This document shows, one piece after another, positions 1-6,072 of a stretch of DNA of 9,862 nucleotides; positions within the stretch are counted from its first letter, which is position 1, and every line of letters starts with the position of its first letter. The stretch lies in NCBI GenBank assembly GCA_012727625.1, contig JAAYGP010000085.1, positions 1 through 9,862 of the forward strand, written 5' to 3'. The stretch comes from Clostridiaceae bacterium (GTDB lineage Bacteria; Bacillota; Clostridia; DSM-8532). A program made the position numbers and the translations under genes. Below the pieces are notes generated by a model that was given only the letters and a program-made list of their open reading frames with translations, did no database searches and was not told where the DNA came from.

Positions 1-280
1 TCATAATTCAATATTATCAACAACTTTCAACATCGCAAATTGCTTCCAATGGTGAATTACATAAATATTTCTCAACAGATTATGGAGGCAGATATATAGA
101 CGTACTTTATAATGACGTTGCACATGAATCAAAGGCAGGATATACTTGTCTTAGCTCTTTTGTTAAAAACAGGTTTTAAAAGATGTTTGGTTGATAGATA
201 ACGAAGAGGTTAAATCTTCTTACTCTTCAGAGCTATTATTTTTCAGAAATTGTATACATAAATTAGAAAATAATGTATAA
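1..280 (+). pseudogene. 3' end of an Rhs/WapA-type polymorphic toxin (REase-fold nuclease tail), frameshifted and cut by the window edge
   Basis: Seen: an open frame enters from the left edge (codons from position 3) and stops at 177-179. It contains GRYIDVLYNDVAHESKAGY, which has the D...ExK spacing of PD-(D/E)XK nucleases, followed by TCLSSFVKNRF. In the neighbouring frame, from about 173 to the stop at 278-280, the text resumes as LKDVWLIDNEEVK then LLFFRNCIHKLENNV. Adding one T to the run at 174-177 joins the two frames as KNRFLKDVWLID. Family knowledge: this Arg-Tyr-Ile-Asp ... Glu-Ser-Lys pattern is common in the C-terminal tips of Rhs/WapA contact-dependent toxins of Gram-positive bacteria. 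No immunity gene follows on the plus strand; the next gene is an unrelated membrane protein. Inference: a toxin tail that is either decayed or misread by one base. The family assignment comes from memory of the motif, so it is moderate. Confidence 0.55.
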
Positions 281-281
281 T
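253..281 (+). promoter_or_regulatory. Putative sigma-A promoter for the membrane protein/radical SAM operon
   Basis: A consensus -10 TATAAT (276-281) lies 17 nt downstream of TATACA (253-258), which matches TTGACA at four of six positions. It overlaps the stop codon of the upstream toxin remnant and sits about 45 nt before the chosen start at 326. This is the best promoter-like pair ahead of the operon. Confidence 0.5.
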
Positions 282-325
282 AGAAATTAATGTAATACCT
301 GAAATTTATTATGACAAAGGGGTAT

Positions 326-1450
326 ATGGAATTAATCATGAATAAAAAACGAATATTTTGCTTTTTGTTTTTAATTATCCTTTTGGTATCGTCTCTTAAT
401 GTCTATGCATCAGAAATTGCCCATTTAGAGTTTGTTGAAACAGATGTTATTCTGCAGCCCGACGGAAAGGCCATCATTTCTTACACTGTCAGATATAACC
501 TTGTACCCGGCAAAACGATGCTGGCATTTACAATGGATGGGTTTGAACGGCTTAATCCTGTTTTTGATACGGACTATGCCTGGGTTATAACCGATGACAA
601 TAAATCCCATAACATTGATATTGTAAATCTCGGCGGAGGCAGGTACGACATTATAAACTCCGGCAACAAGCGCCTTGGGGGAGAACACCTTACATACAAG
701 CTGCGTTTTGTTTCCGATATGGCAATTGCCGGATACCTTGAAAAAACCACATCACCGGAAGGGAAGAACCTGATGGTGTTTAACTGGGCGCCTGTTCAAT
801 GGGATGAGCCAATGGAGCATTATACCGTTACAGTAACCTACCCTTTGGAGTTTCCGAAAGAATCCGGAACCAGGGAGGAGATAGAACAGTTTTTGCTTGA
901 AAACGATTTTGCAACGGAAGAGTGGATGAATGAAAGTTATTTAATAGACTACAGAGTTGAAAAAGTAAACTCGGTTTCAAGGGTCAAGGTTCTGATACAT
1001 AAAGAAAAACCAAAGGCGCATTTCCATTTCAGAGTTCAACAGTATATTTCAGATAAAGTTTTCAATGAAATAAAAAAACCTGATAAACCGGATACATACT
1101 ATGAAACAAACCCCACGAAGCCTGACAATGTTATTGAATATCCGCGATTGAATACGGATACAAAGCCGACATATGGTCCATACGGAAGATTTGAGCTGAT
1201 AATGATACTATGCCTGCTGCTGGTTATTACATTGTTGGTAGTGCGCAAAAAGCATGGCTCCATGGTTAAGGCACGAAACACATTCGATCAGGTTCAATGG
1301 GCAAGGGATGATTGGGAGCCACCAAAGCTTGAAATTGCCTCTTTAGAAAAGACGGAACAATTGCTTCAAATCTTGATGAAATTGAGGCCGCGCTGTTTAT
1401 TGGAATACCGTATAGAACCATCCTTTCATCAATACTATCCAGATTGGTAA
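326..1450 (+). CDS. Membrane-anchored DUF2207-like protein, N-terminal part of a gene split by an apparent frameshift
   Basis: Numbering from ATG 326, residues 1-28 form a signal peptide (MNKKR then a hydrophobic stretch, likely cleavage VYA|SE). Residues about 29-250 are an ectodomain with the pattern DVILQPDGKAIISYTV and FNWAPVQWDEP, reminiscent of DUF2207 ectodomains. A Pro/Lys-rich linker precedes one membrane helix (about 289-306, ELIMILCLLLVITLLVV) followed by RKKHG, placing the rest in the cytosol. Start choice: AAAGGGG at 316-322 favours ATG 326; the longer ATG 311 has no visible ribosome binding site, and ATG 338 lies rather far from it. From about 1349 this frame turns into low-quality sequence ending PSFHQYYPDW, while the frame one base back gives LDEIEAALFIGIPYRTILSS. 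The real protein therefore continues in the 1351-2025 segment. The combined product is 566 residues. Function unknown; the family likeness is weak inference. Confidence 0.7.
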   Translation: MELIMNKKRIFCFLFLIILLVSSLNVYASEIAHLEFVETDVILQPDGKAIISYTVRYNLVPGKTMLAFTMDGFERLNPVFDTDYAWVITDDNKSHNIDIVNLGGGRYDIINSGNKRLGGEHLTYKLRFVSDMAIAGYLEKTTSPEGKNLMVFNWAPVQWDEPMEHYTVTVTYPLEFPKESGTREEIEQFLLENDFATEEWMNESYLIDYRVEKVNSVSRVKVLIHKEKPKAHFHFRVQQYISDKVFNEIKKPDKPDTYYETNPTKPDNVIEYPRLNTDTKPTYGPYGRFELIMILCLLLVITLLVVRKKHGSMVKARNTFDQVQWARDDWEPPKLEIASLEKTEQLLQILMKLRPRCLLEYRIEPSFHQYYPDW

Positions 1451-2025
1451 TGCAAGGTTATATTGAAGAGGTCAGCCTGAATCCGCTGCGCGTCAAACGA
1501 ATTGACCATATTAACCTGTCGGATTTGACCGAATATGAGAAGCTTATGTATTATGCCGCAGAAGACGGCGAATTCAAAGAGAAAGAGCTGGAGAGTATTT
1601 TGCAAAAGTTAATTGACAGCGTTAAGGCAAAGACATGGGATTGTGATTTGGACGCGACCCGCGATTTCTATGAAAGAAGATTTAATGAAGCTTCGGATGA
1701 GCAAAACAAGATGTCGGAAGATGAATATTATACAGATGATTATTTTATAAATAAATGGGCAAACTGGTACTTTAACCGTCACGGTCTTCACTATCGCAGG
1801 AATATTTACAGAATATATGAAAGAATCATACCCGTCAATACTGATAATATAACATTCAATTCGATGCTGGCTTCCGGTACGGACCGTTTTGCCTGCCATA
1901 CCGCATGTCATGATGCCTGCCACTCAGCCTGCCATTCCGCATGTCATGATGCCTGTCACTCAGCATGCCATTCCGCGTGTCATTCGGCTTGCCACTCGGC
2001 ATGCGTAAGCGGAGGTGCAAGGTGA
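1351..2025 (+). CDS. C-terminal part of the same membrane protein: cytosolic domain plus Cys-His-x-Ala repeat tail (candidate radical SAM substrate)
   Basis: The frame joins the upstream part as SLEKDGTIASNLDEIEAA if one A is added to the run at 1347-1350. The first ATG in this frame (1447) or GTG (1444) has no convincing ribosome binding site, so I do not treat it as an independent gene. Visible parts: a helical segment resembling a winged-helix module (DEIEAALFIGIPYRTILSSI, then RLVMQGYIEEV), a charged middle region rich in Tyr, Asp and Glu, and from composite residue 524 nine CHxA units ending in Cys 560 and VSGGAR. The stop overlaps the radical SAM start by 4 nt (GTGA), so the two are translationally coupled. 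Known analogy: DUF2207-type proteins often end in low-complexity Gly-rich tails. Here the tail is Cys/His-rich and next to a maturase, hence the inference that it is the modification target. It could instead simply bind metal. Confidence 0.7.
   Translation, partial: DGTIASNLDEIEAALFIGIPYRTILSSILSRLVMQGYIEEVSLNPLRVKRIDHINLSDLTEYEKLMYYAAEDGEFKEKELESILQKLIDSVKAKTWDCDLDATRDFYERRFNEASDEQNKMSEDEYYTDDYFINKWANWYFNRHGLHYRRNIYRIYERIIPVNTDNITFNSMLASGTDRFACHTACHDACHSACHSACHDACHSACHSACHSACHSACVSGGAR
1894..2004 (+). repeat. In-frame 12-bp tandem repeat encoding nine CHxA units plus a final Cys
   Basis: The units read CHTA, CHDA, CHSA, CHSA, CHDA, CHSA, CHSA, CHSA, CHSA, then C. There is a three-unit (36-bp) super-period: units 2 and 5 are identical (TGTCATGATGCC), units 1 and 4 differ at one base, units 3 and 6 at two. 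Cys codons alternate TGC/TGT and His codons CAT/CAC while the peptide is constant, which points to selection on the protein. The x position is Ser six times, Asp twice, Thr once. Confidence 0.9.
2011..2025 (+). promoter_or_regulatory. Ribosome binding site and GTGA stop-start overlap fixing the radical SAM start
   Basis: GGAGG at 2011-2015 lies 6 nt before GTG at 2022-2024. That GTG overlaps the TGA (2023-2025) ending the repeat-tailed protein. This makes GTG 2022 a better start than the in-frame ATG at 1965, which lies inside the repeat and would add 19 residues that are only an out-of-frame reading of CHxA. Confidence 0.8.
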
Positions 2026-3353
2026 GGAAACACAAATTGTCATGGGTTGATGAATTTCTTAACAGAATAAAACCTTTTGTTTATATGCGGCTTACCGATA
2101 ATGTTCTTATCCGCATGCCCAATGAGGTGTTTAAGCTTAATTCTACAGGGGCCAGGGTTGTTGCTCATATTCTCAACGGGGGATCTGTCCGGGATTTTTT
2201 GCAGGCAAGACGGGATCATCCTGAAACAGAAGAACAATTGGAGATGTTTTTCAGGGATTTCCTGCGGATGTGGAACAATGAAATGTGCGAAAACTACAGG
2301 TCACCGGCAATACATAAAATTGAATTCCATACCGGGTATATAACGCTACCGGTTTTGTCCGAGGTTGCACTTACATATAACTGCAATATCAGATGCCGTT
2401 TTTGCTATGCGGGCTGCTCCGATGAAAAAGAACCGGATCATCTTGTTTTGGACGGGTTTAGGAAAATACTTGATATTATCCGGTACGAGGCGGAGGTGCC
2501 AAGTGTTTCGTTTACAGGAGGTGAACCCACCACCAGTGAAAACTTGATCGAGCTGATACATTATGCTTCAAAAAGAAATAAAATGAGGGTAAACCTTATA
2601 ACTAACGGTACTCTCATAACGCCCGACAGAGCAAGAAAATATGCCAGGGCAGGGCTTGCTTCGGCTCAGGTTAGCATTGAATCGGCGTTTCCTTCGGAAC
2701 ATGACTCAATTACAGGTGTGCCGGGTTCACATGCCGCTTCGGTAAAAGGGTTTAAGGCACTGAAAGAGGCTGGAATAACCGTTCATCCGCATGTCACAAT
2801 CTGTGGCTTGAATAAGGACAACCTGAAGCATTATCCGGGATTTTGCAAGAGCATTGGAGCGGAGCGGTTTTCATCCAATCTTATAATTCCAGCCGGGCGA
2901 GGCGGAGAAGCTGAACTGACCGTAAGCTACAGCGAAATTGGTGATATAGTCAGAAACATACAGGCTGCTGCAAAAGAGTCCGGGATTAAGTATATGTGGT
3001 ATTCTCCCACGCCATTATGCCTATTCAATCCTTTGGCAGCAGGATTCGGCAACAGAGGCTGCAGCGCCTGCGAGGGGCTTCTTTCAGTTGATCCGAAAGG
3101 TAATCTGCTGCCTTGCTCAAGCTGGTCTGAGCCTGTGGGTAACCTTTTGAAAGAAGGATTTAACGCTGTATGGTTTAATAAGCGCTCAAGCTTTATACGC
3201 GGAAAAGAGTCTGCCCCTGAAAAATGCAAGGAATGCAGGAACTTCAGCGCCTGCCAGGGGGCATGCCCTCTGTATTTTAAAGTACATGGCATCGATGAAC
3301 TCTTTTCGGAATGGGTATCAATGGGCTTGGTGAACCCGAATACCCTGGCATAA
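2022..3353 (+). CDS. Radical SAM/SPASM peptide maturase with N-terminal PqqD-like recognition domain
   Basis: 443 residues from GTG 2022. Residues about 19-85 (RLTDNVLIRMPNEVFKLN, then VVAHILNGGSV and EEQLEMFFRDFL) have the pattern of a PqqD-like RiPP recognition element. The radical SAM core carries C121-x3-C125-x2-C128 (CNIRCRFC) for the 4Fe-4S cluster that cleaves SAM, and GGEP at 166-169. The C-terminal SPASM region has cysteines at 333, 347, 350, 365, 402, 405, 411 and 415 (CSACEG, LLPCSSWSEPVGN, KCKECRNFSACQGACP), enough for auxiliary clusters. Family knowledge: such enzymes install thioether or C-C/C-O bonds in peptides, often at Cys. Context: translation is coupled to the CHxA-repeat protein, making that tail the obvious substrate. 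The class is secure; the chemistry (Cys thioether, His-directed or other) is unknown. A cofactor-maturing role such as PQQ-like synthesis seems unlikely because no related genes are present. Confidence 0.88.
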   Translation: MRKHKLSWVDEFLNRIKPFVYMRLTDNVLIRMPNEVFKLNSTGARVVAHILNGGSVRDFLQARRDHPETEEQLEMFFRDFLRMWNNEMCENYRSPAIHKIEFHTGYITLPVLSEVALTYNCNIRCRFCYAGCSDEKEPDHLVLDGFRKILDIIRYEAEVPSVSFTGGEPTTSENLIELIHYASKRNKMRVNLITNGTLITPDRARKYARAGLASAQVSIESAFPSEHDSITGVPGSHAASVKGFKALKEAGITVHPHVTICGLNKDNLKHYPGFCKSIGAERFSSNLIIPAGRGGEAELTVSYSEIGDIVRNIQAAAKESGIKYMWYSPTPLCLFNPLAAGFGNRGCSACEGLLSVDPKGNLLPCSSWSEPVGNLLKEGFNAVWFNKRSSFIRGKESAPEKCKECRNFSACQGACPLYFKVHGIDELFSEWVSMGLVNPNTLA

Positions 3354-3536
3354 CATCAAGTGTTTATGCTCTGAAAAATACGCCGGTAAGCTTTGGCAGG
3401 AACCCTGCTTCAACTAAAAAAGACAGGAGCGTGTATAAGGATCGTATCCACCTTAATGCTTCATCCGAATGGCTTAGTGGACGTATCAAAGGACCGGAAC
3501 GGTTAACAAGGAACTCTGTTATAAAGACAGGAATAT

Positions 3537-3559
3537 TATAATATAATTGCGGAAAGGAG
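3537..3559 (+). promoter_or_regulatory. Overlapping -10 boxes and ribosome binding site before the four-helix membrane protein
   Basis: Two perfect TATAAT boxes overlap by one base (3537-3542 and 3542-3547), but I see no good -35 at the right distance (TTATAA at 3519-3524 is the closest). AAAGGAG then precedes ATG 3566 by about 6 nt. The 212 nt between the radical SAM stop and this gene hold no credible gene. The gene may have its own weak promoter or be read through from upstream. Confidence 0.35.
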
Positions 3560-3565
3560 TACGAC

Positions 3566-4552
3566 ATGAAAGGTTCATTTTTTATACCCGGTTTGTCTCC
3601 GGAAAATCAGGATGCTATTCGTTTTTATACATTTAAAAGCCTTTCTTATCAAAAAAGGATGGCAATATATTTATCATCCATAGTTTTGGGTTTTATTATA
3701 CAGATTATTACATTTAAGGTGTGGCCCGGAGCGGTTTTTTTAATTTTTGCCGGTATAATAAATTTAATCCGCGGATATAAAAGCAATATAGATTTGAAAG
3801 CTTTTAATGTCGAAAGCAGCTGGACCCAGGTTGATATGGAAAAGATTAATGAAGTTGATTCTTTTAACAGCAGGTTATCAAAATGGGATAAGGACACGTT
3901 GGACATTAGCAACGCAAAAGGTTTTCTGATGTTTGTTCTTTCGGTTCTCAGCCTGTTCATAATCTTAGCTGTTTTGCGCTGGTTTTCAGTCAGCAGCACT
4001 GCTCTTGCAATTTTTTCCACCGATGTAATTATACTTATTTTTCCACTTTGGTTTAATGGACTTCGGTTAATCAAAAAGCAGGATACTTTGTGTATAAAAA
4101 CAAGTATGGTAAAAAGTATGAATGCTTTTTTCAATGCATCAAAAAAGGACGGGGAAATTTTTACACCATACTTATTGCTAAATAAGGATAAAAGCGGGAA
4201 AAGCATACCTTCAGACTGCAGATTCGCAATCTCTTTCAGGGATATGCCAGAAGGTTTTTATGGAATGCAGGGGCAAATACACATAAATACCGTTGAGGGG
4301 AGAAATTATCCTTATTTTTATTGCGTCATTGCAGCAAAATCGGGATTTGGGCTGAAAGAATACCTGAATTATGTTTATTCACCGAAAAACGTAGTATTAA
4401 AATATGAAGAGGAAAGCGCTGCCGAAGTGATTGTCATACGGCAGCGTACAACCAGAAGATCGGGATACCATACAAAAATCAATACATGTAGAACAATTTT
4501 TGAAATAGCCTTATCAATTTGCAGAGTAATAATAAAGCTTAAAGTCAGTTGA
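3566..4552 (+). CDS. Four-helix integral membrane protein of unknown function, last gene of the CHxA/radical SAM cluster
   Basis: 328 residues. I do not recognise a named family. Visible: a short N-terminus, then helices at about 33-50, 53-69, 118-138 and 145-164. A polar segment lies at about 70-117 (WTQVDMEKINEVDSFNSRLS), and the C-terminal half is soluble. That half has a beta-rich stretch (CRFAISFRDMPEGFYGMQGQ, then YPYFYCVIAAKSGFG and NVVLKYEEESAAEVIVIRQR) and a final amphipathic or hydrophobic stretch (IFEIALSICRVIIKL). Both termini are predicted to be cytosolic. It has no peptidase or ABC motif, so it does not look like a standard RiPP exporter. It follows the radical SAM gene in the same direction and precedes a converging operon. 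Inference: an accessory partner, perhaps holding the repeat-tailed protein or sensing its state. The reading frame and start are well supported (AAAGGAG, ATG). Confidence 0.75.
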   Translation: MKGSFFIPGLSPENQDAIRFYTFKSLSYQKRMAIYLSSIVLGFIIQIITFKVWPGAVFLIFAGIINLIRGYKSNIDLKAFNVESSWTQVDMEKINEVDSFNSRLSKWDKDTLDISNAKGFLMFVLSVLSLFIILAVLRWFSVSSTALAIFSTDVIILIFPLWFNGLRLIKKQDTLCIKTSMVKSMNAFFNASKKDGEIFTPYLLLNKDKSGKSIPSDCRFAISFRDMPEGFYGMQGQIHINTVEGRNYPYFYCVIAAKSGFGLKEYLNYVYSPKNVVLKYEEESAAEVIVIRQRTTRRSGYHTKINTCRTIFEIALSICRVIIKLKVS

Positions 4553-4617
4553 CTGCAATTATTTGGCCTGAGCTGTAAGCCGCATCTGAACCGGTATACG
4601 CCTGATGGTTATTGTTC

Positions 4618-4655
4618 ATAAGTTCTGATATAAAGTTTATATTTACAGAACTTAT
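4618..4655. terminator. Perfect hairpin between convergent operons, possible bidirectional terminator
   Basis: ATAAGTTCTG (4618-4627) pairs perfectly with CAGAACTTAT (4646-4655). Inside it ATATAA (4628-4633) can pair with TTATAT (4637-4642), with a 3-nt bulge (TTA), giving one long AT-rich hairpin. It lies midway between the stop of the membrane protein (4552) and the stop of the SecB-like gene (4696). No strong U-tract follows on either strand, so termination is plausible rather than clear. Confidence 0.4.
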
Positions 4656-4695
4656 TTGTAACCAATTTTCTCTTAAGGAGTTGTAGTAGCCTTAA

Positions 4696-5118
4696 TCATT
4701 TTGCTTGTTTATTGTTTTTCTCTACTTTTCTTATTTCTATTGTCGGTGGTAGTATTAGATGTGATCCGATCATTTCTTTAGTTATTGAAGAAACTATATA
4801 ACTACTAACTCCTCCCAAAGGAATTACTATTTCATTAATGTTATCTTTTATTTCTTTATCCGTCATTTTATCTTTAAGTTTAAACTCCATTATATGCTCT
4901 ATCTCAACTGAGAATAAAGCTTCCGGCTTAAAAGAAATCTTATTATTGACCTTGATAGAAAGATAGTCATTTGAATTTTCCAGGATTGTACATACTGCTT
5001 CTTGATTAATACTTAACGGCTCATCACTGTGTCCTTTGTTTATTTTTTCAGCAGTAACTTTATTTACATAAAATTTACTCGTTTTAATTTTATTCTTTAT
5101 AATATCTTTCCTGCTCAT
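4696..5118 (-). CDS. SecB-like chaperone of a toxin-antitoxin-chaperone (TAC) module
   Basis: 140 residues; RBS AGAGGA lies about 9 nt before ATG 5118. The C-terminal two thirds match the SecB-like pattern: a strand EALFSVEIEHIMEFKLKDK, a run of acid/Asn residues (KEIKDNINEIVIPLGG), a helix SSYIVSSITKEM and the closing LILPPTIEI, equivalent to the conserved Pro-rich end of SecB. It is shorter than Escherichia coli SecB (155 residues) and clearly diverged. Known: solitary SecB-like proteins next to toxin-antitoxin pairs, as with Mycobacterium tuberculosis Rv1957, fold and protect the antitoxin rather than serving general export. Neighbour: it follows hicB by 104 nt on the same strand, as expected for the third gene of a HicAB-type TAC. 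That gap contains a second GGAGG not followed by a start codon at usable distance. Alternative: an uncharacterised small beta protein. Confidence 0.7.
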   Translation of the reverse strand: MSRKDIIKNKIKTSKFYVNKVTAEKINKGHSDEPLSINQEAVCTILENSNDYLSIKVNNKISFKPEALFSVEIEHIMEFKLKDKMTDKEIKDNINEIVIPLGGVSSYIVSSITKEMIGSHLILPPTIEIRKVEKNNKQAK

Positions 5119-5222
5119 TAATTATCATCCTCTTCTTAAAATTTTAAAAGCTTCTGCTATTGATTATATTATTGCTATTTTGGGAAATGAAAAATGTCCC
5201 TTCGTTATTATAATTCCTCCAT

Positions 5223-5651
5223 TTATCTAATTGAACCTTTAAGGTTTGTATCAAAACTAATAACAGATACTTGATTCTTGCCAAATTCATTGCCTAATCC
5301 CAAAGAAATATATGTTGTTATTAATTGATTAATGCTGCACCCTTCTTTCTCAGCCTGTGAAGATAACATTTTGTGTAGTGTTTTAGGTATTCTTAAAGAC
5401 AATTTCCCACTATATTCTTCTTTATGTTTATATTTTTGAGGAACCGGAATTTCTTTACCATCCTCTTTAGCTATTTCCAATATATTTTCTGCTACCTCTC
5501 TTACATCATTAATTGCTTCTTCTACCGTATTACCATCACCGATGCAACCTAATTCCGGAATAGTAGCGATATAACCGCCACCCTCCTCATCACTGGCTTT
5601 CTCAATTAGAATTTTGTAGTCGAGTACATCTATTTTGTCTATCTTTTTCAT
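5223..5651 (-). CDS. hicB: HicB-family antitoxin with ribbon-helix-helix DNA-binding domain
   Basis: 142 residues from ATG 5651, chosen because AGAGGTGG lies just upstream; the earlier in-frame ATG at 5678 lacks a ribosome binding site and overlaps the end of hicA. Residues 12-70 are the HicB fold (YKILIEKASDEEGGGYIATI, then PELGCIGDGNTVEEAINDV and AKEDGKEIPVP), which binds and neutralises the HicA RNase. Residues 82-120 (GKLSLRIPKTLHKMLSSQAE, then EGCSINQLITTYISLGLG) are a ribbon-helix-helix domain for autoregulation of the operon. The last 22 residues (from NEFGKNQVSVIS) extend beyond that domain. In TAC systems such an extension can be a chaperone-addiction segment, and a SecB-like gene lies next door. 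Its start is 16 nt after the hicA stop, so the genes are co-transcribed. HicB identity is strong; the role of the tail is inference. Confidence 0.9.
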   Translation of the reverse strand: MKKIDKIDVLDYKILIEKASDEEGGGYIATIPELGCIGDGNTVEEAINDVREVAENILEIAKEDGKEIPVPQKYKHKEEYSGKLSLRIPKTLHKMLSSQAEKEGCSINQLITTYISLGLGNEFGKNQVSVISFDTNLKGSIR

Positions 5652-5667
5652 ATAAAGCCACCTCTCA

Positions 5668-5946
5668 CTATTCTTCATTTACTCTTTTTATAAAATCAGG
5701 ATTTGCCAATTCGAATTTTTCTATAGCTCGTTTTATATAACAACTTTTTATATTCGGTCTTTTGTAAGGAATATTAACATAATCGTCTATTTCTTTTAGA
5801 TCTGGATGACTATAAATAAAATGACTCCCGCTTTTATTTCTTCTCTTAAAATCCTCCGGCATTTGTCAGTAAACTGTCAATTTTTTCGAAACTAACGTTT
5901 TAGGATTATTTTTGATATTTCTATATAACTTTTCATAACGACCCAT
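5668..5946 (-). pseudogene. hicA: HicA-type mRNA interferase toxin gene with two compensating apparent frameshifts
   Basis: An RBS (AGGTGA, 5951-5956 on the plus strand) and ATG 5946 start MGRYEKLYRNIKNNPK. The frame then runs into TGA after LTVY. The neighbouring frame gives VSFEKIDSLLTNAG, and the first frame resumes as DFKRRNKSGSHFIYSHPDLK through to VNEE. Adding one A (plus-strand T run 5898-5901) and removing one T (plus-strand A run 5848-5851) restores a continuous 92-residue protein reading NNPKNVSFEKIDSLLTNAGG followed by FKRRNKSGSHFIYSHP. GSH at 40-42 is the hallmark HicA motif carrying the catalytic His; a second His is in SHP. Known: HicA cleaves mRNA and is held by HicB. As sequenced only the 64-residue remnant from ATG 5862 could be made, and it lacks the first helix region. 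The toxin is either dead with its antitoxin retained, or the two indels are sequencing errors. Confidence 0.8.
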
Positions 5947-5981
5947 CTTTTCACCTATGATTTTTTCCCATATTGACTACA

Positions 5982-6042
5982 TTTATACTATATCAGTAAT
6001 ACCATATGCAATATCATTTAATTGTGACACTGTATATGATAT
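5982..6042 (-). promoter_or_regulatory. Putative promoter and operator region of the hicA-hicB-chaperone operon
   Basis: Read on the minus strand, TTGCAT (6006-6011) lies 18 nt from TATAAA (5982-5987), about 36 nt upstream of the hicA start. A 7-bp inverted repeat, ATATCAT (6011-6017) with ATGATAT (6036-6042), flanks the upstream side. ATATCA occurs at 5990, 6011 and 6039, the first two spaced 21 bp, about two helical turns. HicB ribbon-helix-helix dimers bind such repeats, so this is a candidate autoregulatory site. The region is very AT-rich, so chance matches are possible. Confidence 0.4.
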
Positions 6043-6072
6043 CATTATTTTTCGTTTTTGTAAATTTGTTAG

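Noticed and set aside
1341..1360. Programmed -1 ribosomal frameshift joining the two membrane protein frames
   Set aside because: The zero-frame context A GAA AAG is a poor slippery heptamer, and a simple A-run length change explains the break. Not excluded, but less likely.
1894..2004. CRISPR-like array
   Set aside because: The 12-bp units are contiguous, without spacers, and in frame with a protein; this is a coding repeat.
1894..2004. Multiple c-type haem sites, since CHSACH fits C-x3-C-H
   Set aside because: The tail follows a single membrane helix and should be cytosolic, every unit shares its Cys with the next, and no cytochrome maturation gene is nearby.
1965..2021. Upstream ATG start extending the radical SAM protein by 19 residues
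   Set aside because: It lies inside the CHxA repeat in another frame and has no ribosome binding site, while GTG 2022 has GGAGG at ideal spacing.
3311..3541. 76-codon open frame on the plus strand overlapping the radical SAM end
   Set aside because: It starts inside the radical SAM gene without a ribosome site and its composition is not protein-like; probably a chance frame.
3649..4206. 185-codon open frame antisense to the four-helix membrane protein
   Set aside because: It is a mirror of hydrophobic codons on the sense strand, with no ribosome site, and the sense gene has strong start signals.
5119..5222. Short gene or lost N-terminus between hicB and the SecB-like gene, because a GGAGG is present
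   Set aside because: The frame after that site has no ATG, GTG or TTG at usable distance and meets a stop within about 15 codons.
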